Source of the DNA: an uncultured Pelagibacteraceae bacterium
GTDB taxonomy: Bacteria; Pseudomonadota; Alphaproteobacteria; Pelagibacterales; Pelagibacteraceae
Length of the DNA: 47,583 nt
Direction of reading: 5' to 3'
Assembly: GCA_902590295.1 (NCBI GenBank)
Contig: CACIWH010000004.1
Coordinates: 1-47,583, forward strand
How positions within the stretch are numbered: the stretch's first letter is position 1; each line of letters opens with the position of its first letter. The position numbers and the translations under genes are program-made. Shown here piece after piece: positions 10,464 to 20,024 of the stretch. The notes beneath the pieces are model-generated. The model worked only from the letters and a program-made list of their open reading frames with translations, was not told the origin of the DNA and searched no databases.

Positions 10464-11848
10464 TGAAATATATAAGCACAAGAAATAGTTCAGAAAGTTT
10501 ACCTTTTGAAAGTGTCTTTATTAAAGGCCTTGCTGATGATGGTGGACTTTTTTTACCAGAGAAAGATTATAAATTTGATGAAAAAGATTTGTCAAAATTA
10601 CAAAGCATGAGTTATTATGAGCTTGCTACTGAAATCGTTCACAAATTTACCGGAGATTTCATTGAAAAAGATATTTTATACGAATTGGTTAAAAAATCTT
10701 ACTCATCTTTTAGATCAGAAGAAGTTGTTAAATTAAGAAAAGTTGGAAATTTCAACATATTAGAATTATTTCATGGCCCAACATTGGCTTTTAAAGATAT
10801 CGCTATGCAATTAATTGGTAATTTTTATGAATATTATCTGTCAAAAAACACAAACTTTATAAATATAATAGTTGCAACATCTGGCGATACTGGAGCAGCC
10901 GCAATAGATGCAATAAAAAGAAAAAAAAATCTTAATATTTTTGTTCTTCATCCACATAATAGAATTTCTTCAGTTCAAAGAAGAATAATGTGCACTGTTA
11001 AAGAAAAAAATGTTTTTAATATAGCCATAAAAGGTAATTTTGATGATTGTCAAAACCTTGTTAAATCAATGTTTGTTGACCAAAATTTCTCAAAAAAGAT
11101 TAATATGTCTGGTGTTAATTCAATAAATTGGGCTAGGATAGTAGCGCAGACGGTTTATTATTTTTTTTGTTTCTTTTCATTAAAATCCAAAAAGTTAAAT
11201 TTTTCTGTTCCCACAGGAAATTTTGGAGACATTTATGCAGGATATCTTGCAAAAAAAATGGGTCTACCGATAGATAAATTAATTGTTGCAACTAATCAGA
11301 ACGATATATTGCACAGAGCTATTTCTAAAGGCGATTACACATCAAAAAAAGTTTCTGAAACTTTTTCACCTAGCATGGATATACAACTTGCTAGTAATTT
11401 TGAGAGACTTATATTTGAGATACAAGGATGTAATTCAGACAAAACAAAAAATATAATGGCTAAGGTAAAAGAGAATAATTACAAATTAGATGAAATTTCT
11501 TTAAATAAAATTAATAAAGATTTTTTATCGGAAAAACTCAATGAGGATGAAACAATTAATGAAATAAAAGAGGTGTTTAAAGATCATAGTATAGTTTTGG
11601 ATCCACATACTGCTATAGGTTATGGAGTTGCAAAAAAGCTTAAACAAGACAATAACTGTGTAATCTTATCGACTGCACATCCCAGTAAATTTCCTGAGGC
11701 TATTAAAAATGCATTAGGTAAAAATGAAGAACTTCCTCCAGAATTAAGAAATGTATTAAAAGAGGAAGAAAAATTTGAGATTATAGAAAATAGCTTAGAT
11801 CAAGTAAAAAATTATATTCTAAAAAAGATAGATGAAAATAAAAATTAA
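10463..11848 (+). CDS. thrC: Threonine synthase
   Basis: PLP enzyme converting O-phosphohomoserine to threonine. I use the ATG at 10463 (461 residues), which overlaps the surf1 stop, rather than the preceding TTG. K111 in FHGPTLAFKDIA is the PLP-binding lysine, ATSGDTGAAAIDA is the phosphate-binding loop, and the N-terminal MKYISTR and ADDGGLFLP segments are typical of the long class of bacterial enzymes. It ends with a 17-base overlap into the peroxiredoxin gene. The preceding pathway enzyme ThrB is encoded on the opposite strand only 0.9 kb away. Confidence 0.95.
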   Translation: MKYISTRNSSESLPFESVFIKGLADDGGLFLPEKDYKFDEKDLSKLQSMSYYELATEIVHKFTGDFIEKDILYELVKKSYSSFRSEEVVKLRKVGNFNILELFHGPTLAFKDIAMQLIGNFYEYYLSKNTNFINIIVATSGDTGAAAIDAIKRKKNLNIFVLHPHNRISSVQRRIMCTVKEKNVFNIAIKGNFDDCQNLVKSMFVDQNFSKKINMSGVNSINWARIVAQTVYYFFCFFSLKSKKLNFSVPTGNFGDIYAGYLAKKMGLPIDKLIVATNQNDILHRAISKGDYTSKKVSETFSPSMDIQLASNFERLIFEIQGCNSDKTKNIMAKVKENNYKLDEISLNKINKDFLSEKLNEDETINEIKEVFKDHSIVLDPHTAIGYGVAKKLKQDNNCVILSTAHPSKFPEAIKNALGKNEELPPELRNVLKEEEKFEIIENSLDQVKNYILKKIDENKN

Positions 11849-12317
11849 CGAAAAACTTCCAGATAGTGAAGTTTTTCAGCTAATTAACGAAGAACCAGTA
11901 AAGATTAGGATTTACAGTTTGTTTTCAAAAAAAAAGATTATTTTATTAGGAATGCCGGGAGCGTTTACTTCAGTTTGCTCTGCGAAACATTTACCAAGTT
12001 TTATTAACTTTTCAAAAAAATTTTATGAAAAAGGAGTTGACCAGATTTTTTGTATTGCAGCAAATGATCCATTTGTAATGAATGCATGGGGCAAAATAAA
12101 TAAGGTTGAAAACAATATTATGATGTTAGCTGATCCTTTTCTAAATTTTACAAAGTCAATAGGTGCAGAAGTTGACAAGTCGGGGAGGGGACTTGGCTTA
12201 AGGTCAAATAGATACACCATGCTAATTGACAATTTAAATGTTTTAAAAATTCAAGAGGAAAAAGAGACTGGAGTTTGTGATATCTCAAGTGCTGAGAATT
12301 TTTTAAAATTATTATAG
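11832..12317 (+). CDS. Peroxiredoxin (Prx5 subfamily)
   Basis: Cytoplasmic thiol peroxidase of 161 residues. The Prx5-type active site MPGAFTSVCS has T46 and peroxidatic C49, and the downstream WGK-x6-NNIMMLAD segment and the SNRYTMLID strand match the subfamily. A further Cys occurs in the C-terminal TGVCDISS region (about residue 148) and could act as resolving residue, as in 2-Cys Prx5 proteins; that is inference. It overlaps thrC by 17 bases at its start and the opposing rnhA gene by six at its end. Confidence 0.9.
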   Translation: MKIKINEKLPDSEVFQLINEEPVKIRIYSLFSKKKIILLGMPGAFTSVCSAKHLPSFINFSKKFYEKGVDQIFCIAANDPFVMNAWGKINKVENNIMMLADPFLNFTKSIGAEVDKSGRGLGLRSNRYTMLIDNLNVLKIQEEKETGVCDISSAENFLKLL

Positions 12318-12734
12318 GCCAGCTTCTTTTCTAGCTAATAAATCAACTTCATTATTCAAATCATTATCTGAATGAGCTTTAACCCAAACCCACTCTATAG
12401 AATTCTTGGAAGTTAAATTGTCTAATTCAAGCCACAAATCTTTATTTTTAACCTCTTCTTTTTTTGATGTTTTCCATCCATTAATCTTCCATTTTGTTAT
12501 CCATTCAGTTATTCCATGCTTTACATATTTAGAATCTGTATAAATTTGAATTTTATCTTTCGTACTAATATATTCTAATGCTTTTATAGTAGCTGTGAGT
12601 TCCATTTGGTTGTTTGTTGTTAAATCTTTTGAGCCTTTTAAAATTTTTTTTTCATTATTCTTGAAAATTATCGCAGCCCAGCCACCCTTCCCAGGATTTC
12701 CAATACATGAACCATCTGTATAAATTTTAATCAT
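12312..12734 (-). CDS. rnhA: Ribonuclease HI
   Basis: Degrades the RNA strand of RNA-DNA hybrids. The 140-residue protein has the complete catalytic set D7, E45, D67 and D131, with H121, matching the E. coli residues D10, E48, D70, D134 and H124 with a constant offset of three. The basic handle helix is present but short (KWKINGWKTSKKEE). It is the last gene of the long minus-strand run; its ATG at 12734 shares one base with the thrB stop. A type HII enzyme is encoded separately further on in the window. Confidence 0.95.
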   Translation of the reverse strand: MIKIYTDGSCIGNPGKGGWAAIIFKNNEKKILKGSKDLTTNNQMELTATIKALEYISTKDKIQIYTDSKYVKHGITEWITKWKINGWKTSKKEEVKNKDLWLELDNLTSKNSIEWVWVKAHSDNDLNNEVDLLARKEAGL

Positions 12735-13705
12735 TATTTAATATAAGAGCTAAAAGAATTAATTTTTTTATGAAAAGCTAATTTTTGAATATATTCTCTC
12801 GGATCCTTTTTTTTAATAATTGCTGATTTTGGAGTATTTATATAATCATACGATCTAGTAGCCAGATATCTAAGTGCAGATCCTTTACAAAGTATATTTA
12901 AACAATCTTTCTCTTTTTTTTGCAATTTTCTTATTGTTTCGTAACCCTTAATCAATTGTAAAGTTTTGCCTCTGTCATAGGAAAATTTTTTTTTTCTCTT
13001 ATTGAAACATAAAGCGTTTATGCATGTAGCTAACTCGTAGGCCTCAAAATCATTAGATGAAAAATAAAAATCAATAAATCCTAAAAATTTTCCTTTATGA
13101 AAAAATATATTATCTATAAATAGATCACCATGTATTATGTTTTTGGGCAATGTTTTTGGCCACCCTTGCTTAATTTCCATAAACGTATTTTGCATCTCCG
13201 AAGCTAAATTTTTTGAAAGTTTATTAATCTTATTTTTATTTATATCATCTAATAATTTTTTTATTTTAACGGGGGAAAAAGAATTTTTCCTGTGTAATTT
13301 AATTTTTCTTGAGGCTTTGTGCATTATACCGATATTTTTACCTATCACGTATAAATCCTTTTTTTTTAATTTTTTCTTATCTTTACCTTTTAAAAAACTG
13401 ACTAGGCAGGCTTTTTTAGACTTTAAGTTAAATAAATAATTTCCTTTTTTATTTTTAAGCGGACTAGGACATTTAATTTTTAAATTTGATAATTTGTCCA
13501 TTAGTTTCATAAAAAATGGAAGATCTGTCTTTTTAACTCTTTTTTCAAATATCGTTAAAATAAACTTTTGTTTTTTAGTGGAAATAAGATAATTAGTATT
13601 TTCTATTCCTTCTTTTATTCCATGGTAACTAATAATTTTTCCGATGTTAAAAAAATTTTGGATGTTATATATATCTTTTTTATTTATTTTGGTAAAAACA
13701 GCCAT
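12734..13705 (-). CDS. thrB: Homoserine kinase (ThrB, aminoglycoside-phosphotransferase fold)
   Basis: Phosphorylates homoserine for threonine synthesis. It belongs to the protein-kinase-like group found in alphaproteobacteria, not to the GHMP group of E. coli. Visible: the GIEN-TNYLIST strand pair near residues 33-43, catalytic loop HGDLFIDN at 192-199 and the metal-binding IDF at 211-213, then a helical C-terminal lobe. Length 323 is normal. The segment 97-120 is unusually lysine-rich. Its ATG overlaps the ispH stop by one base, and ispH-thrB-rnhA is a conserved alphaproteobacterial order. Confidence 0.9.
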   Translation of the reverse strand: MAVFTKINKKDIYNIQNFFNIGKIISYHGIKEGIENTNYLISTKKQKFILTIFEKRVKKTDLPFFMKLMDKLSNLKIKCPSPLKNKKGNYLFNLKSKKACLVSFLKGKDKKKLKKKDLYVIGKNIGIMHKASRKIKLHRKNSFSPVKIKKLLDDINKNKINKLSKNLASEMQNTFMEIKQGWPKTLPKNIIHGDLFIDNIFFHKGKFLGFIDFYFSSNDFEAYELATCINALCFNKRKKKFSYDRGKTLQLIKGYETIRKLQKKEKDCLNILCKGSALRYLATRSYDYINTPKSAIIKKKDPREYIQKLAFHKKINSFSSYIK

Positions 13706-14649
13706 TAATTTAGCATACCGGGGATCTTAAAAAATACATTTTCCTTAACAATCTCAACTTCTTCGATTTGAACCTCGTATTTTTCTTTTATTTTACCTAT
13801 AAAATCTTGCACAATTATTTCAGGTGCTGATGCTCCAGAGGAAATACCGATAGTTTTACATTTGCCGATTTTATCTAATGGTATTTCACTTTCTGAATGA
13901 ATTAATTCAGACTCATTGCATCCCGCTTTACTAGCAACTTCAACTAACCTTTTTGAATTAGATGAATTTCTACTACCAATTACAAAAAACATATCACAAA
14001 GTTTAGCAATTTTTTTTACTGCAGCCTGTCTATTTGTAGTAGCATAACAAATATCCTCTTTTTTTGGCTCATTAATTTTTGGGAACCTTTTCTTTAAACA
14101 TTCTATTATTTCTTTTGTGTCATCTACAGATAAGGTAGTTTGTGTAATAAATGATAACTTTTCATCTTTTTTAAAGATGATTTTTTTTACATCTTCTATT
14201 GTTTCAACAAGCGTAATACCATTTTCTGGAATTTGACCCATAGTTCCAATTACTTCTGGGTGTCCCTTATGGCCAATTAATATTATATGATATCCACTTT
14301 TGTACATATTTTCTGCTTCTCTATGAACCTTTGACACCAAAGGACAAGTTGCATCAACATATTTCATATTTAATTCCTCTGCTTCTTTTGGAACTTTTTT
14401 AGGAACACCGTGTGCAGAAAATATCACAGGCCTAGATTTATCTTTAATCTCGCTAATCTCCTCAACAAAAATTGCACCAATTTTTTTTAAACTTTCAACA
14501 ACATGTTTATTATGAACAATCTCATGCCTCACGTATACAGGTGAACCAAATTTATCAATACTTTTTTTTACTATTTCAATTGCCCTATCTACTCCTGCAC
14601 AAAAGCCTCTTGGAGATGCTAAATAAATTTTTAATTCACTTTTTCTCAT
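13705..14649 (-). CDS. ispH: 4-hydroxy-3-methylbut-2-enyl diphosphate reductase
   Basis: Last enzyme of the MEP pathway, giving IPP and DMAPP. The 4Fe-4S ligands C17, C102 and C201 are in place (FCAGVDRA, DATCPLVSK, ICYATTNRQ), as are the HGVPK and NSSNSKRL motifs. Length 314 is normal. The start overlaps the end of blh by 14 bases, so it is probably co-translated with the retinal gene cluster, for which it supplies isoprenoid precursor. ispE of the same pathway is 16 kb downstream on the other strand. Confidence 0.96.
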   Translation of the reverse strand: MRKSELKIYLASPRGFCAGVDRAIEIVKKSIDKFGSPVYVRHEIVHNKHVVESLKKIGAIFVEEISEIKDKSRPVIFSAHGVPKKVPKEAEELNMKYVDATCPLVSKVHREAENMYKSGYHIILIGHKGHPEVIGTMGQIPENGITLVETIEDVKKIIFKKDEKLSFITQTTLSVDDTKEIIECLKKRFPKINEPKKEDICYATTNRQAAVKKIAKLCDMFFVIGSRNSSNSKRLVEVASKAGCNESELIHSESEIPLDKIGKCKTIGISSGASAPEIIVQDFIGKIKEKYEVQIEEVEIVKENVFFKIPGMLN

Positions 14650-15538
14650 TTTTTTCTAAAAGATATTCAAGTAATATATGCGGAAAGGTTAAAGACGCCA
14701 AACCAATAAATATAATTTTCGATACAGCATTATCTAGTACATAATAATTTTTTAAAATTATTAAAGATATTATAAATAAAATAGCAGTTAAAATTGTTAA
14801 AGGTATTGCTTTTAAAGTGAATTTTTTTAAACCCTCTATTAGTGATTTTTTATTAAGTTCGTTAGACAGTTTAAATGAATGTCTAGTTGAATGCAAAAAA
14901 CAAAAATAAATTGTAAAAGCCAACAAAGGATTTAAAAAGAAATTTAAAATTAAAATTGAGATATAGTCCATAAGTAGTAGAGACTTTATCTCAAAATTTT
15001 TATTCAATGAGATTAAAATATTTGCAATAAAGCTTAATAACAAAATTGACCAAAGAAAGACATTGTTTATCAAAAAGCTTTGAGAAATTTCAAAATTTAA
15101 ATATTCAAAAATAGCTAGTGTCTCGGATTTATGGAAAATTAATGGAGCTACAATAATCACACACCCCTTTAAGAAATATATCAATTCAAAATTAGACGAG
15201 CTATTAATGAATTCTGAATCTTCTTTACCGAAATGATAGCTTGCCACTATCAAAAATAACATTAATATTAATTTTGGGAATATAAGCCAAAATATAATTA
15301 CAGATAATCCGACAAAAATATATGAAACATAAAATAATAATAATGTGGACCTGTAGTTATAAATTTTTAGAAGTTTAGCACCTTTAAGATGATCAAGCGC
15401 ACCGTGTGATATACCCAAACTCAATATTAAAAATAAGCAAATAATAAAAGGGTCATCATCTCTTAAAAATTCAAATGCTGATAAAAAAATACATAAGTTA
15501 AAGAAAATTAAAGAATGATAATAATTAATCTTATTCAT
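14636..15538 (-). CDS. blh: Beta-carotene 15,15'-dioxygenase, Brp/Blh family
   Basis: Cleaves beta-carotene into two retinal molecules in the membrane. The 300-residue protein has about eight hydrophobic helices and the family's histidine motifs: HGALDH at 45-50, YHFGKED near 96-102, HSTRHSF in the second half and FPHILLEYL close to the C-terminus, which together hold the iron. Retinal is the chromophore of proteorhodopsin, found in most SAR11 genomes but not in this window. It follows crtY after four bases and overlaps ispH at its end. Confidence 0.93.
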   Translation of the reverse strand: MNKINYYHSLIFFNLCIFLSAFEFLRDDDPFIICLFLILSLGISHGALDHLKGAKLLKIYNYRSTLLLFYVSYIFVGLSVIIFWLIFPKLILMLFLIVASYHFGKEDSEFINSSSNFELIYFLKGCVIIVAPLIFHKSETLAIFEYLNFEISQSFLINNVFLWSILLLSFIANILISLNKNFEIKSLLLMDYISILILNFFLNPLLAFTIYFCFLHSTRHSFKLSNELNKKSLIEGLKKFTLKAIPLTILTAILFIISLIILKNYYVLDNAVSKIIFIGLASLTFPHILLEYLLEKNEKK

Positions 15539-15542
15539 TATA

Positions 15543-16607
15543 TTAAAAAATATTTTTTATAAATAACCATTTTGGCATTTTAAGAATTACTGTTAGGTCA
15601 TCTAAAATATTACTTTTATTCGACAAAAATTTAATTACTGATCTTGAAGGCGCTTGAAACATATTAAAGAATATACTTGGCATTTTTTCTGGGTATCTAT
15701 TTAAAACTTTTAAAAAAATGTTATCTAAAAATTGGTATTTCCTTCCGATATCATAAATTTTTGCTTTTTTAATATTGTCTATTTGATTAACAATATATCT
15801 AGAATGATCTTGAATATTTAAAAAGGTATATCCTGTGCTTAATCTTGTCATACCACCAGCTGATCCTATATTAATTGTATTATTCTTTTTTTCAGATTTT
15901 GGAAAAAACAACGGTATTGCTCCTTGCTCTTTGTATTTAATTTGATAATTTTTAATCTTTAAAATATTTTTAATATAATCTTGAATCTGAGTATCGTAAT
16001 CATTTAACGTATTATTGTTTAGTTTAGACAGCCAGGTTGTTTCAATCAATGCCTTATTTTTTGCAAAAGGAAGAGTGTAAAAAAAGTGAACATTTTTTCT
16101 TTGATCACAATTAAAATCCATTAAATTAAAAATTTCATCATCAAAAATATTTTTTTCTGTTTTTATTTCCACACCTTTAAAGTGTTGCCAAAGACTTAAC
16201 TCACTATTACTTTTAGGTGGAATGCTATTGAATATTATAGAGTTTTGAATATTAAGATTCTCAGTATTTTTGTAAAATTTTATATTTTTATTTAGACTTA
16301 TTCGTTTAAGAATTTTTTCGTAAAAAAGGCCGCTATCAATAGTTTGATAAGGATAATCTTTATTTTTAACCTCGTGATGGCCTGTTTCTGTATTTACTGA
16401 AAAATTATCCCAACTTTTGATAACACAATCCTCAAAATTGTGATCCATAACCTTCCAAAATGACCAAGTCTTATCTCTTTTATAGTCACTCCTTGTTTCT
16501 ATTATAGCAAGAGTTTTATCTTTCAACTTGTTTTTAGTATCTAGTTCATACGCGAGAGATAAGCCAGCGCATCCGCCTCCAATAATAATGTAATCAAAAT
16601 CTTTCAT
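15543..16607 (-). CDS. crtY: Lycopene beta-cyclase
   Basis: Flavoprotein that closes both ends of lycopene to give beta-carotene, the substrate of the neighbouring blh product. The 354-residue protein starts with the dinucleotide-binding motif IIIGGGCAGLSLAYEL (about residues 7-22), carries the KTWSFW segment typical of CrtY near residue 46, and a GSAGGMTRLSTGYTF segment in the second half that matches the family's GxxGG-x-xxPTTGY region. Its start overlaps the crtB end by 14 bases. Between crtB and blh this makes a complete lycopene-to-retinal unit. Confidence 0.92.
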   Translation of the reverse strand: MKDFDYIIIGGGCAGLSLAYELDTKNKLKDKTLAIIETRSDYKRDKTWSFWKVMDHNFEDCVIKSWDNFSVNTETGHHEVKNKDYPYQTIDSGLFYEKILKRISLNKNIKFYKNTENLNIQNSIIFNSIPPKSNSELSLWQHFKGVEIKTEKNIFDDEIFNLMDFNCDQRKNVHFFYTLPFAKNKALIETTWLSKLNNNTLNDYDTQIQDYIKNILKIKNYQIKYKEQGAIPLFFPKSEKKNNTINIGSAGGMTRLSTGYTFLNIQDHSRYIVNQIDNIKKAKIYDIGRKYQFLDNIFLKVLNRYPEKMPSIFFNMFQAPSRSVIKFLSNKSNILDDLTVILKMPKWLFIKNIF

Positions 16608-17442
16608 TCAAATTAATTTCCTTACCAATTTCCATGTGTTCTTCATTAGTTAAATGAATATATGACTTAGAGAATATTAATATAAATAGATCAAATATAC
16701 TAAATAATGTCTGTTTTATTTTGCCAATTTTATTTACAAAAATTTTTCCAGATTTATTATAATTTTCTAAATCTTTTTTCCTTAATATATTATTTCCAAT
16801 TTCTCTATAAACTCTACGTGCAACCAAAATTGCAAATCTATTTATCAGAGGAATTTCTTTAATCGATTTAAAAGAGCTTTTATAAAATAGTTCAGCTATA
16901 CCTAATGTTTCTTTAATTTTTATAAAATCATGATCAATATATTTTCTATTTCTACCGCTATCCTCCACAACGTCTCTTGCTATATTAGTTAATTGCATTG
17001 CTATACCAAGATCTACTGCGGATCTGAGTGCAATTTTTGAATCTACTTTTAGTATTTTTGCCATCATTATTCCAACTGTGCCAGCAACTCTGTATGAATA
17101 CACAAGTAGCTCCCGTTTTGTTTTAAATTCAATACTTTCTTTAATATCAGACTCAATACCATCAAAAAGATCCAGAACTATTTTTTCTGAAATATTGAAT
17201 TTCTTAATAAGATTGTAAATATTTTTAATCAAAAGATTTTCAAAGTTTCTTTCAATGAAATCTTTTTTTATTTTATTAAATTTTTGTTTTTTTGAATCCA
17301 AAGACGTGTTTTCATCCGCTATATCATCTAAGGTTCTACAAAAATCATAAAGACTCGATCCATTTTCGAACGTTTGTTTAGCTAAAAAAAAACCTGCCCA
17401 ACTAAATGATTTCGCGTGAGTTGAGATTAGGTTATTTGACAT
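16594..17442 (-). CDS. crtB: Phytoene synthase
   Basis: Condenses two geranylgeranyl diphosphates to phytoene, at the membrane surface. Both Asp-rich motifs are present: LDDIAD at residues 38-43 and RDVVED at 156-161, with YSYRVAGTVG between them. Length (282) is normal. The start shares one base with the crtI stop, and the end overlaps crtY by 14 bases. The geranylgeranyl diphosphate synthase (crtE), usually part of such clusters, is not in the window, so substrate must come from a gene elsewhere. Confidence 0.94.
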   Translation of the reverse strand: MSNNLISTHAKSFSWAGFFLAKQTFENGSSLYDFCRTLDDIADENTSLDSKKQKFNKIKKDFIERNFENLLIKNIYNLIKKFNISEKIVLDLFDGIESDIKESIEFKTKRELLVYSYRVAGTVGIMMAKILKVDSKIALRSAVDLGIAMQLTNIARDVVEDSGRNRKYIDHDFIKIKETLGIAELFYKSSFKSIKEIPLINRFAILVARRVYREIGNNILRKKDLENYNKSGKIFVNKIGKIKQTLFSIFDLFILIFSKSYIHLTNEEHMEIGKEINLNERF

Positions 17443-18899
17443 TACAATATTTTATCTAATACTTTAGCAGAAGATAGTACACCAGGCACTCCTGCACCAG
17501 GATGAGTACCTGCACCAACAAAATATAATCCTTTGTAAATTTCTGACTTGTTGTGAAAACGAAAATATGCAGATTGAGTAAATTTCGGCTGTATTGAAAA
17601 ACCTGACCCAAACTTTGTATTTAAATCATTTTCAAAATAATCAGGAGATAAATAAAAATCTTCAACTATATTTTTTTCAAGATCTGGTAATAAATCATTC
17701 TGCATTTTTCTTATTACAAGTTTTTTAATTTTTTCTCCTTCTATAGACCAATCAATATTTGATTGATTATTTGGAACAGGCACTAAAACATAAAAACAAT
17801 CATTTCCCTCAGGAGCCATTGATTTATCTGTGGCAGTTGGCCTATGTAAATAATAACTTATATCATCGTTTAGTTTTTTCTTACTAAATATATCATCAAG
17901 ATGTTCTTTGTACTTATTTCCAAATTTAATAGTATGATGCTCAACATCGTTATAAACTTTTTTTGTTCCAAAATAATAAACAAACAAACCCATTGAATAA
18001 TCCATTCTATTTCTTTTCCAATTGAAAAATAAATTTCCTTTTTTTTTATTTAATAATTTTTCATACACCCCTGGTGGATCAGCGTTACAAACAACATTAT
18101 CTGCTAATATTTTTTCACCGTTATTTAATTCAACACCTTTTATATTTTTATTCTTCTCAATAATTCTTTTAACCTCTGCTCCTTTAACTACTTTTATATT
18201 TTCTTCTATCATTAAAGTTTCTAACCCTTTCACAATATTTCCTGTGCCACCCATGGAGTAGTGAATTCCCCATTTTTTTTCAAGATATAATATTAATCCG
18301 TATATAGATGTTGTTGTAAAAGGGTTTCCTCCTACTAAAAGCGGATGCATACTAAATATTCTTCTTAGCTTTTCATTTTTGATATATGAAGAAACAAGTG
18401 AGTAAACAGATTTGTAACTTTTTAGTTTTAGCAAAGATGGAATTTGTTTGAGCATAAAAAAAGGTTTATTAAAAGGTACATCAGAAAGCTCCATATAACC
18501 TTTATCAAAAATTCTTTTAGTAAAATTTACTAGATCAAAATAGCCATCCACGTCATCATTAGAAACTTCTGAGATTTGTTTCTTCATTTCTTTCTCATTC
18601 CCAGAATAATTAAATTTATAACCATCCTCGAATACAAATTGGTACCAAGTTTGCAATGGTTTAATATTTAAATAATCTTCTGCCTTTTTTCCAAATAATT
18701 GAAATAATTCATTAATCAAATAAGGCGCTGTAATTACAGTAGGCCCAGCATCAAATTTAAAACCATTCTTTTCAAAAACTCTTGCTCTACCACCTAAATC
18801 TTTATGTTTTTCAACTAAAGTAACTTCATGTCCTTTAGCTTTAAGTCTCAAAGCAGCTGATAATCCACCAAATCCTGATCCAACTATTACAGTTTTCAT
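17442..18899 (-). CDS. crtI: Phytoene desaturase
   Basis: FAD enzyme that introduces four double bonds into phytoene to form lycopene. The 485-residue protein begins with the dinucleotide fold VIVGSGFGGLSAALRL (residues 4-19), has FKFDAGPTVIT near 49-59 and ends with the CrtI signature GAGTHPGAGVPGV. First gene of crtI-crtB-crtY-blh. The ATG at 18899 lies 43 bases after the stop of atpF; this gap shows a possible -10 box (TATAAA on the minus strand) but no clear -35, so I cannot say if the cluster has its own promoter or reads through from the ATP synthase genes. Confidence 0.95.
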   Translation of the reverse strand: MKTVIVGSGFGGLSAALRLKAKGHEVTLVEKHKDLGGRARVFEKNGFKFDAGPTVITAPYLINELFQLFGKKAEDYLNIKPLQTWYQFVFEDGYKFNYSGNEKEMKKQISEVSNDDVDGYFDLVNFTKRIFDKGYMELSDVPFNKPFFMLKQIPSLLKLKSYKSVYSLVSSYIKNEKLRRIFSMHPLLVGGNPFTTTSIYGLILYLEKKWGIHYSMGGTGNIVKGLETLMIEENIKVVKGAEVKRIIEKNKNIKGVELNNGEKILADNVVCNADPPGVYEKLLNKKKGNLFFNWKRNRMDYSMGLFVYYFGTKKVYNDVEHHTIKFGNKYKEHLDDIFSKKKLNDDISYYLHRPTATDKSMAPEGNDCFYVLVPVPNNQSNIDWSIEGEKIKKLVIRKMQNDLLPDLEKNIVEDFYLSPDYFENDLNTKFGSGFSIQPKFTQSAYFRFHNKSEIYKGLYFVGAGTHPGAGVPGVLSSAKVLDKIL

Positions 18900-18942
18900 A
18901 TTGTTAATTTATATTTTTTTGAATTCGAAAGTAAGAAAATAT

Positions 18943-19443
18943 TTAGTTTGATTTTAATTTTTTTAGAGCTTCTTTACTTTCATCAATATTTTTCTGGAAA
19001 ATGTTATCTAATTTAGACTTATCTATAGTATTTTTTATTATTTTTTCAACCGAGATGACCGCAATATCTATAGACGTGTTTTTTATTTCTTTTATTGCCT
19101 GTTCTTTCATTTGAGTAATTTTTTCCTCAGTCAATCTTTTCTTAATTTCTGCAGATTTGTTAAATTTATCTTTCATTTGTTGAACCATAGCGTCAGCGTC
19201 TTTCTTAGCATTTTCTATTATAACTTTTGTTTCATCCGAAGCGCTATTAAGTTTTGATTGGGATTGATCTAAAAATACTTTCGTTTCTTTTCTTAATTTC
19301 TCACTTTCATTAAGCTCATTTTTTATCTCGGCTATTAATTTATTTAGGTTTTCGTTTATTTTTACAGGAACTTTTAAATAAATTAAAACTCCAAAAAATA
19401 TAAAAAAAGATATTGCTACCCAAAAAGTTGCATCAAATACCAT
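18943..19443 (-). CDS. atpF: ATP synthase Fo subunit b
   Basis: Peripheral stalk subunit: one N-terminal membrane helix (about residues 5-24, with FWVAISFFIFFGVLIY) followed by a long charged coiled coil to the end of its 166 residues. It follows the b' gene directly (shared base), in the alphaproteobacterial order atpI-B-E-F'-F. It is the last Fo gene; the F1 genes are not in the window, as is usual for alphaproteobacteria where Fo and F1 operons are separate. Immediately downstream on the same strand is the carotenoid cluster. Confidence 0.92.
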   Translation of the reverse strand: MVFDATFWVAISFFIFFGVLIYLKVPVKINENLNKLIAEIKNELNESEKLRKETKVFLDQSQSKLNSASDETKVIIENAKKDADAMVQQMKDKFNKSAEIKKRLTEEKITQMKEQAIKEIKNTSIDIAVISVEKIIKNTIDKSKLDNIFQKNIDESKEALKKLKSN

Positions 19444-20015
19444 TATTTGCCCTTTATAAGTTTGACTTGCTCATTAACTATTGCTGAAACGTTACTTTTA
19501 TTTACCTCTACTCCAATTAATTTTTGAATAATTTCAGCTGCAGTATCTGCAGCAATTAGACTTATTTTTTCTGGAGATGATTTTTTTAGATCTTTTATCT
19601 CATTTTCAGCATCTTGAATTTCAGAATTAAGTTCGCTTTCTATCTTTTCTCTTTCTTTACCTAAATCTAATTGAATTTTTTCTTTTGCCAAATTAAAAGT
19701 TTTTTTGGCTTTATCTTTAGCATCTGATATTATTTTATCGTATTCTTTTAGATTTTTTTCACTTTTTATTTTTTGATTATCTGCAATCTCAATATTTTCC
19801 ATAATTTGTGATTTTCTTTTCTCCAAATTATTTCTTATTTTTGGTAGTATAAATTTAGATAATACAATAAATAAAATCCCGAAGGTAATAGTTAACCAAA
19901 ATATTTGAGAAAACCAAAACTCTGGATTTAATTGGGGCATACCCCCAGTCTCAGCACTTATAGCAATATGGTTAAAGCTAAAAAGTGCATACAAGTAAAT
20001 TATTATTTTTTTCAC
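19443..20015 (-). CDS. atpG: ATP synthase Fo subunit b'
   Basis: Second peripheral stalk subunit, typical of phototrophs and alphaproteobacteria. The 190-residue protein has a possible N-terminal signal-like stretch (1-20), then GGMPQLNPEFWFSQIFWLTITFG leading into the membrane helix (about 32-54) and a long Lys/Glu-rich coiled coil. The MPQL-x-P-x-FW motif before the helix is characteristic of b'. It follows atpE after nine bases and abuts atpF. Gene naming for b' varies (atpF2, atpX, atpG). Confidence 0.9.
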   Translation of the reverse strand: MKKIIIYLYALFSFNHIAISAETGGMPQLNPEFWFSQIFWLTITFGILFIVLSKFILPKIRNNLEKRKSQIMENIEIADNQKIKSEKNLKEYDKIISDAKDKAKKTFNLAKEKIQLDLGKEREKIESELNSEIQDAENEIKDLKKSSPEKISLIAADTAAEIIQKLIGVEVNKSNVSAIVNEQVKLIKGK

Positions 20016-20024
20016 AAACTTAAT

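Noticed and set aside
18900..18942. Terminator or riboswitch between atpF and crtI
   Set aside because: The 43-base gap contains no stable stem followed by a T-run and is too short for a known riboswitch; only a weak -10-like TATAAA is seen.
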